This document shows, piece after piece, positions 8,575 to 17,009 of a stretch of DNA of 37,615 nt. Source of the stretch: an uncultured Aureispira sp. (GTDB lineage: Bacteria > Bacteroidota > Bacteroidia > Chitinophagales > Saprospiraceae); NCBI GenBank assembly GCA_937942475.1, contig CALDEP010000427.1:1-37615 (forward strand). Direction: 5' to 3'. Made by a program: the position numbers and the translations under genes. Under the pieces are notes generated by a model, which saw nothing but the letters and a program-made list of their open reading frames with translations, was not told the DNA's origin and searched no databases. Numbering within the stretch: the stretch's first letter is position 1; each line of letters starts with the position of its first letter.

Positions 8575-9675
8575 GTGAACTTTCAATACCAACAACAATC
8601 CTATCAGATCAGCCGTCCTGTTTCAGAGAAAAATCAATCTTTGAAAGCTTGGAGCGCAGCAGATGAACATTTATTGCAACATTTAGAGCAACATTCTTTA
8701 GAAAATAAAGAATTGGTTATTTTGAATGATCGCTTTGGCTTTTTGACTTCTTTGATGCATGCTTATCATCCTACAAGCATTCAGACCAATAAGTCGGACG
8801 AAAACGCTACACAGCAAAATCTTCTTGACAATCAATTAGAGCTGACTGCGGTTTCTTTTGTCACACCACTCACCATCTCTGAAAAAAAACTGGATATAGG
8901 ACTCCTTAAAATTCCCAAATCATTAGAACTTTTCCGTTTGTTCTTATATACTTTATCTGCGAATTGGAAAGAAGATGCTATTTTGTTTTGTGGTTTCATG
9001 ACAAGGCATTTTAGTCCACAAATGTTAAGCATAGCAGAAGCGTTTTTTGAAGAAGTAGAACAAAGTCGAGCTTGGAAAAAATCGAGGGTCTTAATCCTAA
9101 AAAAGCCCAAAGCTTTTCAGGAGAAGAACATCATGCATCAGATTAATTTTGAAGAGCAAGTTTTTCAACAATATTATGGTGTCTTTTCAGCAAAACACAT
9201 TGATTATGCCAGTCAATTTTTAATTGAACATTTATCCATAGATCCCAAGGATCAGCGTGTATTAGATTTAGCTTCTGGAAATGGTGTACTTGCAGCAGCA
9301 GTACGCAAACAGAATTCAACTTGTGCCCTTCATTTATTAGATGATTCTTATCTAGCCATTGAATCTTCTAAGCTAAATTTAAGCGCTGCCAATACTTTTT
9401 TTCATTGTGATAATACGCTTTCAAATTTTGAAGACGATTATTTCGATTGTGTGGTTTCAAACCCTCCTTTTCACTTTGAACATGAGATAAACATTCAGCC
9501 CAGTTTAACGCTTTTTAGAGAAGTACATAGGTGTATAAGTCCTAATGGTTGCTTTATTTTGGTTGCCAACAAGCACTTAAATTATAAAACACACCTATCC
9601 TTGCTTTTTACCCAAATTAATATTGTAAACGAAAACAGTAAATTTATTATTTATGAGTGTCGCCATAAAGTTTAA
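8575..9675 (+). CDS. RlmG/RsmC-like rRNA guanine-N2 methyltransferase
   Basis: This 366-residue class I SAM-dependent methyltransferase has the two-part build of RsmC/RlmG: a degenerate N-terminal half (~1-190) with no SAM motif and a catalytic C-terminal half. The SAM-binding motif 'VLDLASGNGVLAAA' sits at ~222-235 and the catalytic motif 'NPPFHF' at ~297. NPPFH is typical of enzymes that methylate N2 of guanines in rRNA (G1207 of 16S or G1835 of 23S in E. coli). Which position is modified here cannot be told. The start is a GTG at 8575: an in-frame TAA lies just upstream (8569-8571) and the next ATG would remove part of the N-terminal domain. The gene is alone, preceded by a family A repeat element. 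Confidence 0.8.
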   Translation: MNFQYQQQSYQISRPVSEKNQSLKAWSAADEHLLQHLEQHSLENKELVILNDRFGFLTSLMHAYHPTSIQTNKSDENATQQNLLDNQLELTAVSFVTPLTISEKKLDIGLLKIPKSLELFRLFLYTLSANWKEDAILFCGFMTRHFSPQMLSIAEAFFEEVEQSRAWKKSRVLILKKPKAFQEKNIMHQINFEEQVFQQYYGVFSAKHIDYASQFLIEHLSIDPKDQRVLDLASGNGVLAAAVRKQNSTCALHLLDDSYLAIESSKLNLSAANTFFHCDNTLSNFEDDYFDCVVSNPPFHFEHEINIQPSLTLFREVHRCISPNGCFILVANKHLNYKTHLSLLFTQINIVNENSKFIIYECRHKV

Positions 9676-9800
9676 GTATCTAATAAACAAAGCTTAAAGC
9701 GGCAAAAAATAAAGAATTAATTACTGTTAATAAGTAATATTAATTACTTTAGTGAGGTATAATAATAACTTGTAAGGTTCTCTTAGGAAGAAGGTGCTGC

Positions 9801-9835
9801 TTTTTAATAAAAAGAGCCTTTCTTTTTATTAAAAA
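9801..9835. other. AT-only perfect hairpin upstream of response regulator
   Basis: TTTTTAATAAAAAGA (9801-9815) pairs perfectly with 9821-9835 around a 5-nt loop. It lies 51 bases before the response-regulator start. It may be a weak terminator for the methyltransferase or a 5'-leader structure. The rest of the 211-bp gap shows only an AT-rich repeat of TTAATTACT around 9716-9750. Confidence 0.45.
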
Positions 9836-9886
9836 ATAGGATCAATAGCCCTATTCCTTACAAATAGCAAAACAACTGACCTACGA

Positions 9887-10255
9887 ATGGACGGAAAAAA
9901 AATTTTTATTGTTGAAGATGATATGATCATCCAAATGTTTATTGAACGAATTCTAGAAAATCTAGGATTAGACATTATTGGAGAAGCCCGAACAGGTGAT
10001 GAAACGCTTGCTTTCTTAGAGAAAAATCGCCCTGATTTTATATTGATGGATATCGGGCTTGCAGGAAATAAAGATGGCATTGAAACAGCTGAAATTATTA
10101 ATCAAAAATATCAAATTCCAATTATTTTCTTGACAGGAAATTCCGACAAACCCACGTTGGCAAGAGCTAAAAAAACCCATCCAATTGGCTTTATTAACAA
10201 ACCTATAGATGAGGCTAGTTTAAAAAATATTATGCAAAAATATTTTAACAACTAA
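9887..10255 (+). CDS. Single-domain response regulator (CheY-like receiver)
   Basis: This 122-residue protein consists of a receiver domain only. The acidic pocket is D11-D12 (VEDD), the phospho-acceptor is D55 (ILMDIGL), the switch Thr is T83 (IFLTGN) and the conserved Lys is K105 (INKPID). All the key residues are present, so it should be phosphorylated by a histidine kinase. It has no output domain, so it acts by protein contact, as in phosphorelays or motility control, or as an inhibitor of another step. No kinase gene is next to it. It converges with the DUF5683 gene with a gap of only 27 bases and no visible terminator. Confidence 0.92.
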   Translation: MDGKKIFIVEDDMIIQMFIERILENLGLDIIGEARTGDETLAFLEKNRPDFILMDIGLAGNKDGIETAEIINQKYQIPIIFLTGNSDKPTLARAKKTHPIGFINKPIDEASLKNIMQKYFNN

Positions 10256-10282
10256 TACACTCCAATAGGAACGTAAGGACTA

Positions 10283-11017
10283 CTAAAAATGAACTTTATA
10301 ACTTGGTTTAGCAGCCAATCTAGGAATGATGGACAAACCTACTGTTGGGACAAAGTTTCGAGTCACTACATTGTATTCCACTTTTGGTCGTATTTTCATA
10401 CTCAAGTCATTACTAATATCAAAATTCATTAGATGCGCATCTACAAAGGCATCTATAATGGTTAAGCCATAAAAGATCGTCATCCCAATGACAAACATCT
10501 CTGCGCTTTCCTGCGCATTATCCCTGTAAATTTTCAGACTCAAAGAATCTAATCCTGGATCTGCCAAATAACATTCATCATTCGTCAGACTATTCTCATC
10601 AACCCTATGAAGGTATGCTTTACGAAAACAGTTATACTCTATATAACTAGAAACCGTAAAGTATCCCAAAGCGCCTAAACCTCCGTACACAATAGGCAAT
10701 TTCCAATAACGACGGTTATAAATTTGCCCAGCACCAGGAATCAAGGCTAAAAGCGTCGCTGTTTTTGGATTATGGTTTTTAGGGAGCGTACTAAGGAACC
10801 TTTCCCTTCTAGCCTCTTTTTTATAGAGCCTTTTTCTTGCCCGACTTTCTCGTAAAAACTGGGAATCTCCAATGGTATCGATTTCTTGAATGCTTGAATC
10901 TTGTTGTGCATAAGTAAGCTGATTTTGACTAATGAATAAAAATAGTACAAAAAGACATTGCCTTAAATAAGCAGGCTTTTTACAAATCACCAATGGTAAG
11001 AGCTTCGAACCAAACAT
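10283..11017 (-). CDS. DUF5683 domain protein
   Basis: This 244-residue envelope protein has a long hydrophobic N-terminal signal (about 38 residues, ending LTYAQ), a charged Arg/Lys-rich stretch (~55-80), then the DUF5683 hallmark 'LIPGAGQIYNRRYWKLPIVYG' at ~93, which begins two hydrophobic segments. A third hydrophobic segment near 'EMFVIGMTIFYGLTIIDAFVDAHL' follows, and the C-terminus ends as a beta-like tail (VGLSIIPRLAA). DUF5683 is widespread in Bacteroidota and its biochemical role is unknown; in many genomes it sits near ParAB or envelope genes, but not here. It is alone on the minus strand. Confidence 0.8.
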   Translation of the reverse strand: MFGSKLLPLVICKKPAYLRQCLFVLFLFISQNQLTYAQQDSSIQEIDTIGDSQFLRESRARKRLYKKEARRERFLSTLPKNHNPKTATLLALIPGAGQIYNRRYWKLPIVYGGLGALGYFTVSSYIEYNCFRKAYLHRVDENSLTNDECYLADPGLDSLSLKIYRDNAQESAEMFVIGMTIFYGLTIIDAFVDAHLMNFDISNDLSMKIRPKVEYNVVTRNFVPTVGLSIIPRLAAKPSYKVHF

Positions 11018-11229
11018 AAATACGTACGTTGTTTATTGTTATTAAAATAAGTCCTTATAGTTAACCATCGTGAACTTATAACAAAGAAACATAAAAGTAC
11101 TGATTTACCGATAAGGATTAACACTCTTTAATAGAATAAATTAGCGACTTGTTAAAACATCTTATAATAGCGTTAACAGGACAAACAAGAAATTAGTTCT
11201 CTAATTGTCTTATACTTTTGCATACTAGA

Positions 11230-11679
11230 TTATAATAACCGTATTGCCTTCAAAGCCTTTTTAACATGTTCTTTTGCCCTTAAATCTGCTTTGTACTGAA
11301 GTGCCAACTTGCCTTTTGCATCAAAAACATAAGTAACACGCCCTGAAATTAAGCCAAAAACACCTTTGGGCACGCCAAATAAATCACGCACCTCATTTTT
11401 AGGATCACTCAAGATATCGAAAGGTAGTTGGTTTTCTGTCGAAAATTTTTTGTGGGAAGCCACATCATCGTGGCTAATTCCAATCACCCGCACCTTATAA
11501 TCTTCAAAATCATTAAACTGATTTCTGAAAGAACAGGCCTGTGCTGTACAAACAGGTGTAAAATCACCTGGATAAAAATAAACAACTACAGGATCGCCAA
11601 TCCAATCTTGGCTGTGTACTAGTTTCCCATCTTGATTTTTCAAAGAAAATTCAGGTAAACTATCTCCTATGTCTTTCAT
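11230..11679 (-). CDS. bcp: Peroxiredoxin, BCP/PrxQ type
   Basis: This 149-residue thiol peroxidase reduces hydrogen and organic peroxides with thioredoxin as the usual electron donor. The peroxidatic cysteine is C44 in 'PGDFTPVCT' (the Prx PxxxTxxC signature) and the resolving cysteine is C49, giving the CxxxxC spacing of atypical 2-Cys PrxQ enzymes. The usual Glu of the family's CTxExC motif is Gln here (CTAQAC). It has no signal peptide, so it is cytoplasmic. The start codon is only 29 bases from the family A repeat at 11709-11896, so that element must lie in the promoter or 5' leader. A possible alternative name is thioredoxin-dependent thiol peroxidase. Confidence 0.88.
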   Translation of the reverse strand: MKDIGDSLPEFSLKNQDGKLVHSQDWIGDPVVVYFYPGDFTPVCTAQACSFRNQFNDFEDYKVRVIGISHDDVASHKKFSTENQLPFDILSDPKNEVRDLFGVPKGVFGLISGRVTYVFDAKGKLALQYKADLRAKEHVKKALKAIRLL

Positions 11680-11708
11680 ATTATTACTTTTTATAATTAG
11701 TATTTATC

Positions 11709-11896
11709 AACACTTCGTATAGAACTCGAAGGCTCAGCGTAGCTAAATCATATTAAATTGATTATCAGCTAGATGACTTTCACACTCCCAAATAATTAGT
11801 AAACTGATAATCAACCTAATGTAAGATGTGTTTAGCTGCGCTGCCTCTACAAGGTTTATGTTTTTCATCAAAAAACTAAAAACTCTACGAAGTGTT
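11709..11896. repeat. Nested inverted-repeat element, family A copy 3 (inverted)
   Basis: The outer arms are AACACTTCGTATAGA (11709-11723) and TCTACGAAGTGTT (11884-11896), complementary apart from two extra bases. The inner arms ATTAAATTGATTATCAG (11752-11768) and CTGATAATCAACCTAAT (11814-11830) match with two mismatches, 45 nt apart. Read on the minus strand the interior aligns with copies 1 and 2: 'GTTTTTAGTTTTT', 'ATGAAAAACATAAA', 'CATCTT', the inner arm, and the AGCTACGCTGAGCCTTCGAG module (complement of 11725-11744). The outer arm differs from copies 1-2 on both sides in step, so pairing is kept. It fills half of the 385-bp gap between the divergent peroxiredoxin and CHAT genes. Confidence 0.75.
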
Positions 11897-12103
11897 ATTT
11901 ATATAACAACGGCTTTTATATTCAATTATACAACTTTTGATTTTTTTTGTTCAAATCACAGCTTATATATAATCACATTAAGCATTTTTCGTTTATAGAA
12001 AGAGTAATGTACTACTTCTAAGTAGATATTTTTTGTATTTTAAAAACAATTCGTCTACAAACGTATGCTCAGCAAGATTTCAAATTGTCCCAAACCACTC
12101 CTA

Positions 12104-15100
12104 ATGAAAACGTTTCAACTTTTAGTCCTTCTTCTTTCTAGCCATTATTTACTAGCACAGTCTTCCCCCAATCAATTGCTCTTAAACATAGAAGCAGCAA
12201 GTGATCAAGAACAGCACCAATTGGTTCTAAGACTTTGTGCAGAGTTAAAGGCACTCAATCCTCCTGATAGTATTTGGATAGATGGGCTGTATTATCAAGC
12301 TTTTCATGCAGAAGAAATAGAAAACTATGCATTAGCAGATGCTAGTTATTTAAGTTTGTTGTCCAAAACAGAAGCCTTGGATGGAAAGGCATCTATGTCC
12401 TATTTAAGCAACTTGGAGAGCTACACAAATATGCTCTATCAATCTGGACAGCAGGACAAAGTAGTTGCCTGGTATGAAAAGGAATTAGCGCTTACTAAAA
12501 CGTACAAACAATACTTGGAATACGTTTACCTTTCTTTCAATTATGCTTATTATTATGAAAATATAGGTGCGATGACCTATGCCACTCGTTATTATAAAAA
12601 AGCGCTAGAACACATTAAACAAGCCAATGCAAGTAATACTAGGATTCACATTACCGTTTTGCATTATTTAGCACGAGTCCTCGAAGTCCAACATCGTTAT
12701 GACCAAGCAGAATCACTTTATAAGGAGGCTTTGCAAATCGCTAAAAATACGCTTGAGGAAATTGATGAAGATAGATATGTTTTAGTGAATGACTTTGGAA
12801 TGCTTTATTTTTTCACACAACGATATAAAAAAGCATTGCCTTATTTTGAATCGCTCAAAACCTTAATTGATGCAAAAAAAATTCCTATAGAATCAAACAC
12901 CAGTTTGTTGGCTAATTTGGCAGATTGTTACGCTCATCTAGGTCGTTATGAAGAAGCCGAAGCCTTGTATTTGTATGTCGAAAACTTTGAACGAACCATC
13001 CTTGGCGAGTCTTTTTATGCTTATCCAACTACAATTTCTAGAATGGGCGATTTGTATGCGTTTCAAGGGCGTTATGATAAAGCTAAAACCTTTCATCTTC
13101 GTGCGATTGACTTAGCTAAAGCACATTTTTTACCACAGGATTTGTATTTGTTTTATAATATGGAACAGGCTTATTTATTCTTTGAACAAATAAAAGATTG
13201 GAAGCAAGTTCAAGCCATTGCCCTAGATTGTTTTGAGAGCAATTGTATGAACGAGATTCCAGCATCAGGTGTTCTTAAAAACATTCAAGCCTTAGCAGAA
13301 AAACAAAGCTTTGCAACAATGCCTTATGCGCTTAAAGCGCTTAAAGTTGCTGGAAACAGCTATTGGGAGCAGTATAAAATTACTAAAGATGACACACAAC
13401 TTTTAGATGCCTACCGCTTGCAATTGGCGACTCGCACCTTATTGCATCGACTCAAAAACTCCTTTTCAACAGAATGGGATAAATTAGAACTCTTGGCTAC
13501 CTCGCAAGAAATTTCTGAATTAGGCATTTTAATTTCACAAGAACTCTTTGAGAAAACAGGCGATTCCAAGTATCAAAATAGTGCCTTTGAGTTTTTAGAA
13601 AACAATAAATACGTTTTGCTTCAAGATGCCCTTCAAAGCAAAGAAGCAACAAGCTTTGGAAACGTCCCACTAGATGTTATCCAAAAAGAAGAAGCTTTGG
13701 ATCAAGCTTTGCTGATTGCCAAAACAAAAAAAATTGAAGCACATGATTCTAAAAGCAAACAAAAAGCGATTAAAAATTACAACCAAGTTTTATCTGAAAT
13801 TGATCAATTGAAGGAACATTTGCAAAGTCAATACCCTACTTATTATCAGTATAAATATGCGCTTGATAACACGTCTATTCAAAGTGTCCAAAAGCAGCTA
13901 AATTCATCTACTTTTTTGATGGAGTATTTTATTGGGAAAGAACAAGTTTACGTGTACACCATTAGTTCGACAGAAGTGCATTACACGCTTATTCCAATGA
14001 GCAATGAGCAAATAAAAACACAAGTTAAAGCGCTTCGAAACGTGCTTTCTAATTATCGCTATATTCTAAAAAACAAAGGTATGGCGATACAAACCTATCA
14101 AGAACTGGCTTATTGGTTTTATCAAGAATTATTGGCGCCTGCATTAGCTCCAATAAAAGGAAAAGAGCATTTAATTATCATCCCTGACGGCTTATTAGGG
14201 CATCTTCCTTTTGAGGCTTTTATCACAAGTCCTCCCAGTCAAATGAAGCCATTAAATCAATTAGATTTCTTTGTCAAAGAATACAAAATCAGCTACGCTT
14301 ACTCTTCCAGCTTATTATTAAACAAAAACACTTCAAAGCAGCACAATTCTAATTTATTAGCAATGGGTGCCATTTATGGCGACTCTCTTTCTACTGGAAG
14401 CCCACAAAACAGAAGCCTCGAATTGTCTAAACTTCGAAATAAATTACCTCCACTAGATGCTATTCGTGACGAATTGGAGGCCTTAAAACCTATGATGGAA
14501 GGCAATTATTACTATGGAAAAACAGCTAATGAAAAGACCTTCAAAGAAGAAGCTAGTAAATATGCGATTTTGCACTTGGCTATGCATGGTATTTTGAATG
14601 AAAAACATCCAATTTTATCCTCGCTTGCTTTTACTGAAAATGGTGATCCTGAGGAAGATAATTTTTTACAGGCTTTTGAAATTTCTCAAATGAAATTGAA
14701 TGCAGAACTAGTGGTTCTTTCTGCTTGCGAAACGGGTTATGGAAAATTTCAACAAGGAGAAGGCGTCATGTCTTTGGCTCGATCGTTCATGTATGCAGGC
14801 GTGCCCTCTATGGTGGTCTCAATGTGGCAGGTCAATGATGCTAGTACCGCCCTTATTATGAGTGCCTTTTATGACAAGCTTGCACAAGGAATGGACAAAG
14901 CTGAAGCCCTTCAACAAGCCAAATTATTTTATATTAAACATGCCCAAGATATTACCGCTCATCCTGCTTTTTGGGCGGCATTTATTCAATTGGGAGATGC
15001 GAGTCCGATTCAATTTAAAAGCCAAAACTCTAACTGGTTTTGGATGCTTGGAGGCGCTGGAATACTAGTCCTTTTTCTGCTTTTTTGGAGATTTAAAAAG

Positions 15101-15118
15101 CGAAAAGAGCTTGCTTAA
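12104..15118 (+). CDS. Exported TPR-CHAT domain protein with C-terminal anchor
   Basis: This is a protein of ~1,004 residues. An ATG 13 codons upstream (12065) is in frame, but the one at 12104 gives a clean signal peptide (MKTFQLLVLLLSSHYLLAQ). Residues ~30-450 are TPR-like helical repeats with 'A..Y..AL' spacing. A linker with charged helices (~560-600) leads to the CHAT domain (~640-960), a caspase/separase-fold peptidase domain. The predicted dyad is His in 'HLAMHG' (residue 828) and Cys in 'SACETG' (residue 875). The signatures 'GEGVMSLARSFMYAGVPSMVVSMWQV' and 'PAFWAAFIQLG' are typical of CHAT. It ends in a single membrane helix and a basic tail (FKKRKELA), which would place the TPR and CHAT parts outside the cytoplasm. 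CHAT proteins act as proteases in several conflict systems; the substrate here is unknown. It is a single gene with no gasdermin or CRISPR partner next to it. Confidence 0.88.
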   Translation: MKTFQLLVLLLSSHYLLAQSSPNQLLLNIEAASDQEQHQLVLRLCAELKALNPPDSIWIDGLYYQAFHAEEIENYALADASYLSLLSKTEALDGKASMSYLSNLESYTNMLYQSGQQDKVVAWYEKELALTKTYKQYLEYVYLSFNYAYYYENIGAMTYATRYYKKALEHIKQANASNTRIHITVLHYLARVLEVQHRYDQAESLYKEALQIAKNTLEEIDEDRYVLVNDFGMLYFFTQRYKKALPYFESLKTLIDAKKIPIESNTSLLANLADCYAHLGRYEEAEALYLYVENFERTILGESFYAYPTTISRMGDLYAFQGRYDKAKTFHLRAIDLAKAHFLPQDLYLFYNMEQAYLFFEQIKDWKQVQAIALDCFESNCMNEIPASGVLKNIQALAEKQSFATMPYALKALKVAGNSYWEQYKITKDDTQLLDAYRLQLATRTLLHRLKNSFSTEWDKLELLATSQEISELGILISQELFEKTGDSKYQNSAFEFLENNKYVLLQDALQSKEATSFGNVPLDVIQKEEALDQALLIAKTKKIEAHDSKSKQKAIKNYNQVLSEIDQLKEHLQSQYPTYYQYKYALDNTSIQSVQKQLNSSTFLMEYFIGKEQVYVYTISSTEVHYTLIPMSNEQIKTQVKALRNVLSNYRYILKNKGMAIQTYQELAYWFYQELLAPALAPIKGKEHLIIIPDGLLGHLPFEAFITSPPSQMKPLNQLDFFVKEYKISYAYSSSLLLNKNTSKQHNSNLLAMGAIYGDSLSTGSPQNRSLELSKLRNKLPPLDAIRDELEALKPMMEGNYYYGKTANEKTFKEEASKYAILHLAMHGILNEKHPILSSLAFTENGDPEEDNFLQAFEISQMKLNAELVVLSACETGYGKFQQGEGVMSLARSFMYAGVPSMVVSMWQVNDASTALIMSAFYDKLAQGMDKAEALQQAKLFYIKHAQDITAHPAFWAAFIQLGDASPIQFKSQNSNWFWMLGGAGILVLFLLFWRFKKRKELA

Positions 15119-15173
15119 ATCCTTTCGTTCTTTATTTTATGGTAATAATATCTAATCGCTTCTCTATATTTTA

Positions 15174-15203
15174 TTGCTTTTTGAGTTCAATTAAGTATAT
15201 TTG
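15174..15203 (+). promoter_or_regulatory. Bacteroidota-type promoter for yebC
   Basis: TTG at 15174-15176 is followed after 19 bases by TATATTTG (15196-15203), which matches the -33/-7 pattern (TTG, TAnnTTTG) of the phylum's main sigma factor. It would give a 5' leader of about 195 nt before yebC. That leader contains a perfect 13-bp AT-rich inverted repeat (CTAATAAAATATA at 15237-15249, complement at 15262-15274). No other gene lies in this 288-bp gap. Confidence 0.5.
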
Positions 15204-15406
15204 AGTCGTGTACAGGAAAAAAAGTTTGTTTATTACCTAATAAAATATAGAATCTGTTTAATATATTTTATTAGATTTTAGCTCTAAGATTATTTTTAAT
15301 AACTTTTGTCCTATACTTAAGTATTTCAATATTAAACAAAATGACATCATTAATGGTCCACTGAATTTAGTAACAATTCTATTGGATCCTAAAATAAAGC
15401 ATAAAC

Positions 15407-16114
15407 ATGGGAAGAGCGTTCGAATATCGCAAAGCACGCAAAATGAAGCGTTGGGGACAAATGGCAAAAGTATTTACTAAAATTGGTCGTGAAATCGCTT
15501 TAGCAGTCAAAGATGGTGGTCCAGATCCTGATAGTAATCCTAAATTACGTCTTGCGATTCAAAATTCGAAGACAGCAAACATGCCGAAGAAAAACGTGGA
15601 TGCTGCCATTCAAAGAGCCTCTTCTAAAGATGCTGAAAACTTAGAAGAAATTGTTTACGAAGGTTATGGTCCTCATGGCGTTCCTTTTATTGTCGAATGC
15701 TTGACCAACAACACGACTCGTACGGTGGCAAATGTTCGTTTTTACTTTTCTAAAGAGAAAGGTTCTTTGGGCACAACTGGTTCTGTTAGTTTTATGTTTG
15801 ATCGAAAAGGAGAGTTTATTTTCGACTTGGGCGATCGTGACATGGACGATTTAGAGTTGGACTTAATTGATGCTGGCGCAGATGAGATTGATATTTCTGA
15901 GGGCAAAGCTTATGTTTATACCGCTTACGAAGATTTTGGAACCATGCAAGTAGCCTTGGAAAAATTAGGTATTGAAGTTGAAGAAGCTTCTTTACAACGT
16001 TTCCCTCAAGTACTTAAAGAATTAAGCGATTCTGAAAAAGAAGATCTTGAAGGCTTAATCGAGCGTTTTGAAGACGACGAAGATGTACAAAAAGTCTTTC
16101 ATGGCATGGCTTAG
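15407..16114 (+). CDS. yebC: YebC/PmpR (TACO1) family protein
   Basis: This 235-residue protein is of full family length. The N-terminus 'MGRAFEYRKARKMKRWGQMAK' is the Bacteroidota version of the YebC start; 'VFTKIGREIALAVKDGG', 'LRLAIQNSKTANMPKKNVDAAIQRA' and 'YEGYGPHGVPFIVE' are the conserved core. The family was long annotated as a transcriptional regulator. Its mitochondrial relative TACO1 is a translation factor, and bacterial members have been linked to relief of ribosome stalling, so a ribosome-associated role is at least as likely as DNA binding. It lies in its own transcription unit, with a promoter-like sequence upstream and a hairpin at 16159-16193. Confidence 0.92.
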   Translation: MGRAFEYRKARKMKRWGQMAKVFTKIGREIALAVKDGGPDPDSNPKLRLAIQNSKTANMPKKNVDAAIQRASSKDAENLEEIVYEGYGPHGVPFIVECLTNNTTRTVANVRFYFSKEKGSLGTTGSVSFMFDRKGEFIFDLGDRDMDDLELDLIDAGADEIDISEGKAYVYTAYEDFGTMQVALEKLGIEVEEASLQRFPQVLKELSDSEKEDLEGLIERFEDDEDVQKVFHGMA

Positions 16115-16158
16115 CCTAAGCGTGAAATGACCTAGTACTTACTATAAATAACATCCAC

Positions 16159-16193
16159 AAATAGCGACAAGGTAATAGACTTTGTCGCTATTT
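16159..16193 (+). terminator. Hairpin after yebC
   Basis: AAATAGCGACAA (16159-16170) pairs perfectly with TTGTCGCTATTT (16182-16193) around an 11-nt loop. The following T run is weak. It lies between yebC and the TIGR02757 gene. Confidence 0.6.
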
Positions 16194-16218
16194 ATTCTAT
16201 GCCTTATCTCCTACCAAT

Positions 16219-16989
16219 ATGCTCAAAGAACTTCTAGAGGAAAAAGTGCTTCTATTTAATCAAGCTGAATTCATCGAGAACGATCCTATTAGCTTGCCCC
16301 ATCAATTTAGTAAACTCCAAGACATAGAAATTATTGGCTTTTGGGTTTCCATGCTCGCTTGGGGCAAACGGACGACCATTATCAATAGTGGCAAAAAACT
16401 AATTGACTTGATGGATGGTGCGCCCCATGATTTTATCGTCAATCACGAGGAAAAAGATCGAGAAAAGTTCTTACCCTTTAAACATCGCACTTTTCAGCCT
16501 TTGGATACGCTTTATTTTTTAGAATTTTTACAACATTATTATAAAAACAATGCGTCTTTAGAAACGGCTTTCAGTCAGCACCTTAGCAAAGAAGATGAAA
16601 CGATAGAAAAGGGCTTGATTGGCTTTCATGATTTGTTCTTTTCTTTGCCCGATGCGCCACAACGCACCAAGAAACACATTGCCACTCCCAAACGAAAATC
16701 TACTTGCAAGCGCCTCTGTATGTTTTTGAGGTGGATGGTTCGCCAAGATGACAAAGGGGTTGACTTTGGGCTTTGGAACCAGCTCTCTCCTAGTCAATTG
16801 CTCATGCCTTTGGACGTACACGTCGATCGAGTTGGTCGTCGTTACAACCTCATTCAACGCAAACAAACCGACTGGAAAACGACCTTGGAATTGACAGAAA
16901 ATTTACGTCAATTTGATGCCGAAGATCCTGTGAAGTATGATTTTGCTTTGTTTGGTATGGGTGTTTTGGAGAAAGATACTTTTGGTTAG
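16219..16989 (+). CDS. TIGR02757 (DUF2400) family protein
   Basis: This is a 256-residue cytoplasmic protein. 'HQFSKLQDIEIIGFWVSMLAWGKRTTIINSGKKL' and 'MPLDVHVDRVGRRYNLI', with a tail 'DAEDPVKYDFALFGMG', are the conserved blocks of TIGR02757, a family found mainly in Bacteroidota and Deltaproteobacteria. The second block (LDVH..R.....L) resembles the layout of helix-hairpin-helix DNA glycosylases, so a link to DNA repair is possible but unproven. It is followed after ~20 bases by the ADP-ribosylglycohydrolase gene and is probably cotranscribed with it. Confidence 0.82.
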   Translation: MLKELLEEKVLLFNQAEFIENDPISLPHQFSKLQDIEIIGFWVSMLAWGKRTTIINSGKKLIDLMDGAPHDFIVNHEEKDREKFLPFKHRTFQPLDTLYFLEFLQHYYKNNASLETAFSQHLSKEDETIEKGLIGFHDLFFSLPDAPQRTKKHIATPKRKSTCKRLCMFLRWMVRQDDKGVDFGLWNQLSPSQLLMPLDVHVDRVGRRYNLIQRKQTDWKTTLELTENLRQFDAEDPVKYDFALFGMGVLEKDTFG

Positions 16990-17009
16990 GTTTGAATATA
17001 ATTCTCGGT

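Noticed and set aside
12065-12103. Upstream ATG of the CHAT gene
   Set aside because: It adds 13 polar residues in front of a well-formed signal peptide that begins at 12104.
15407-16114. Atypical N-terminus of YebC as a novelty
   Set aside because: The MGRAFE...KARK start is the normal Bacteroidota form of the family.
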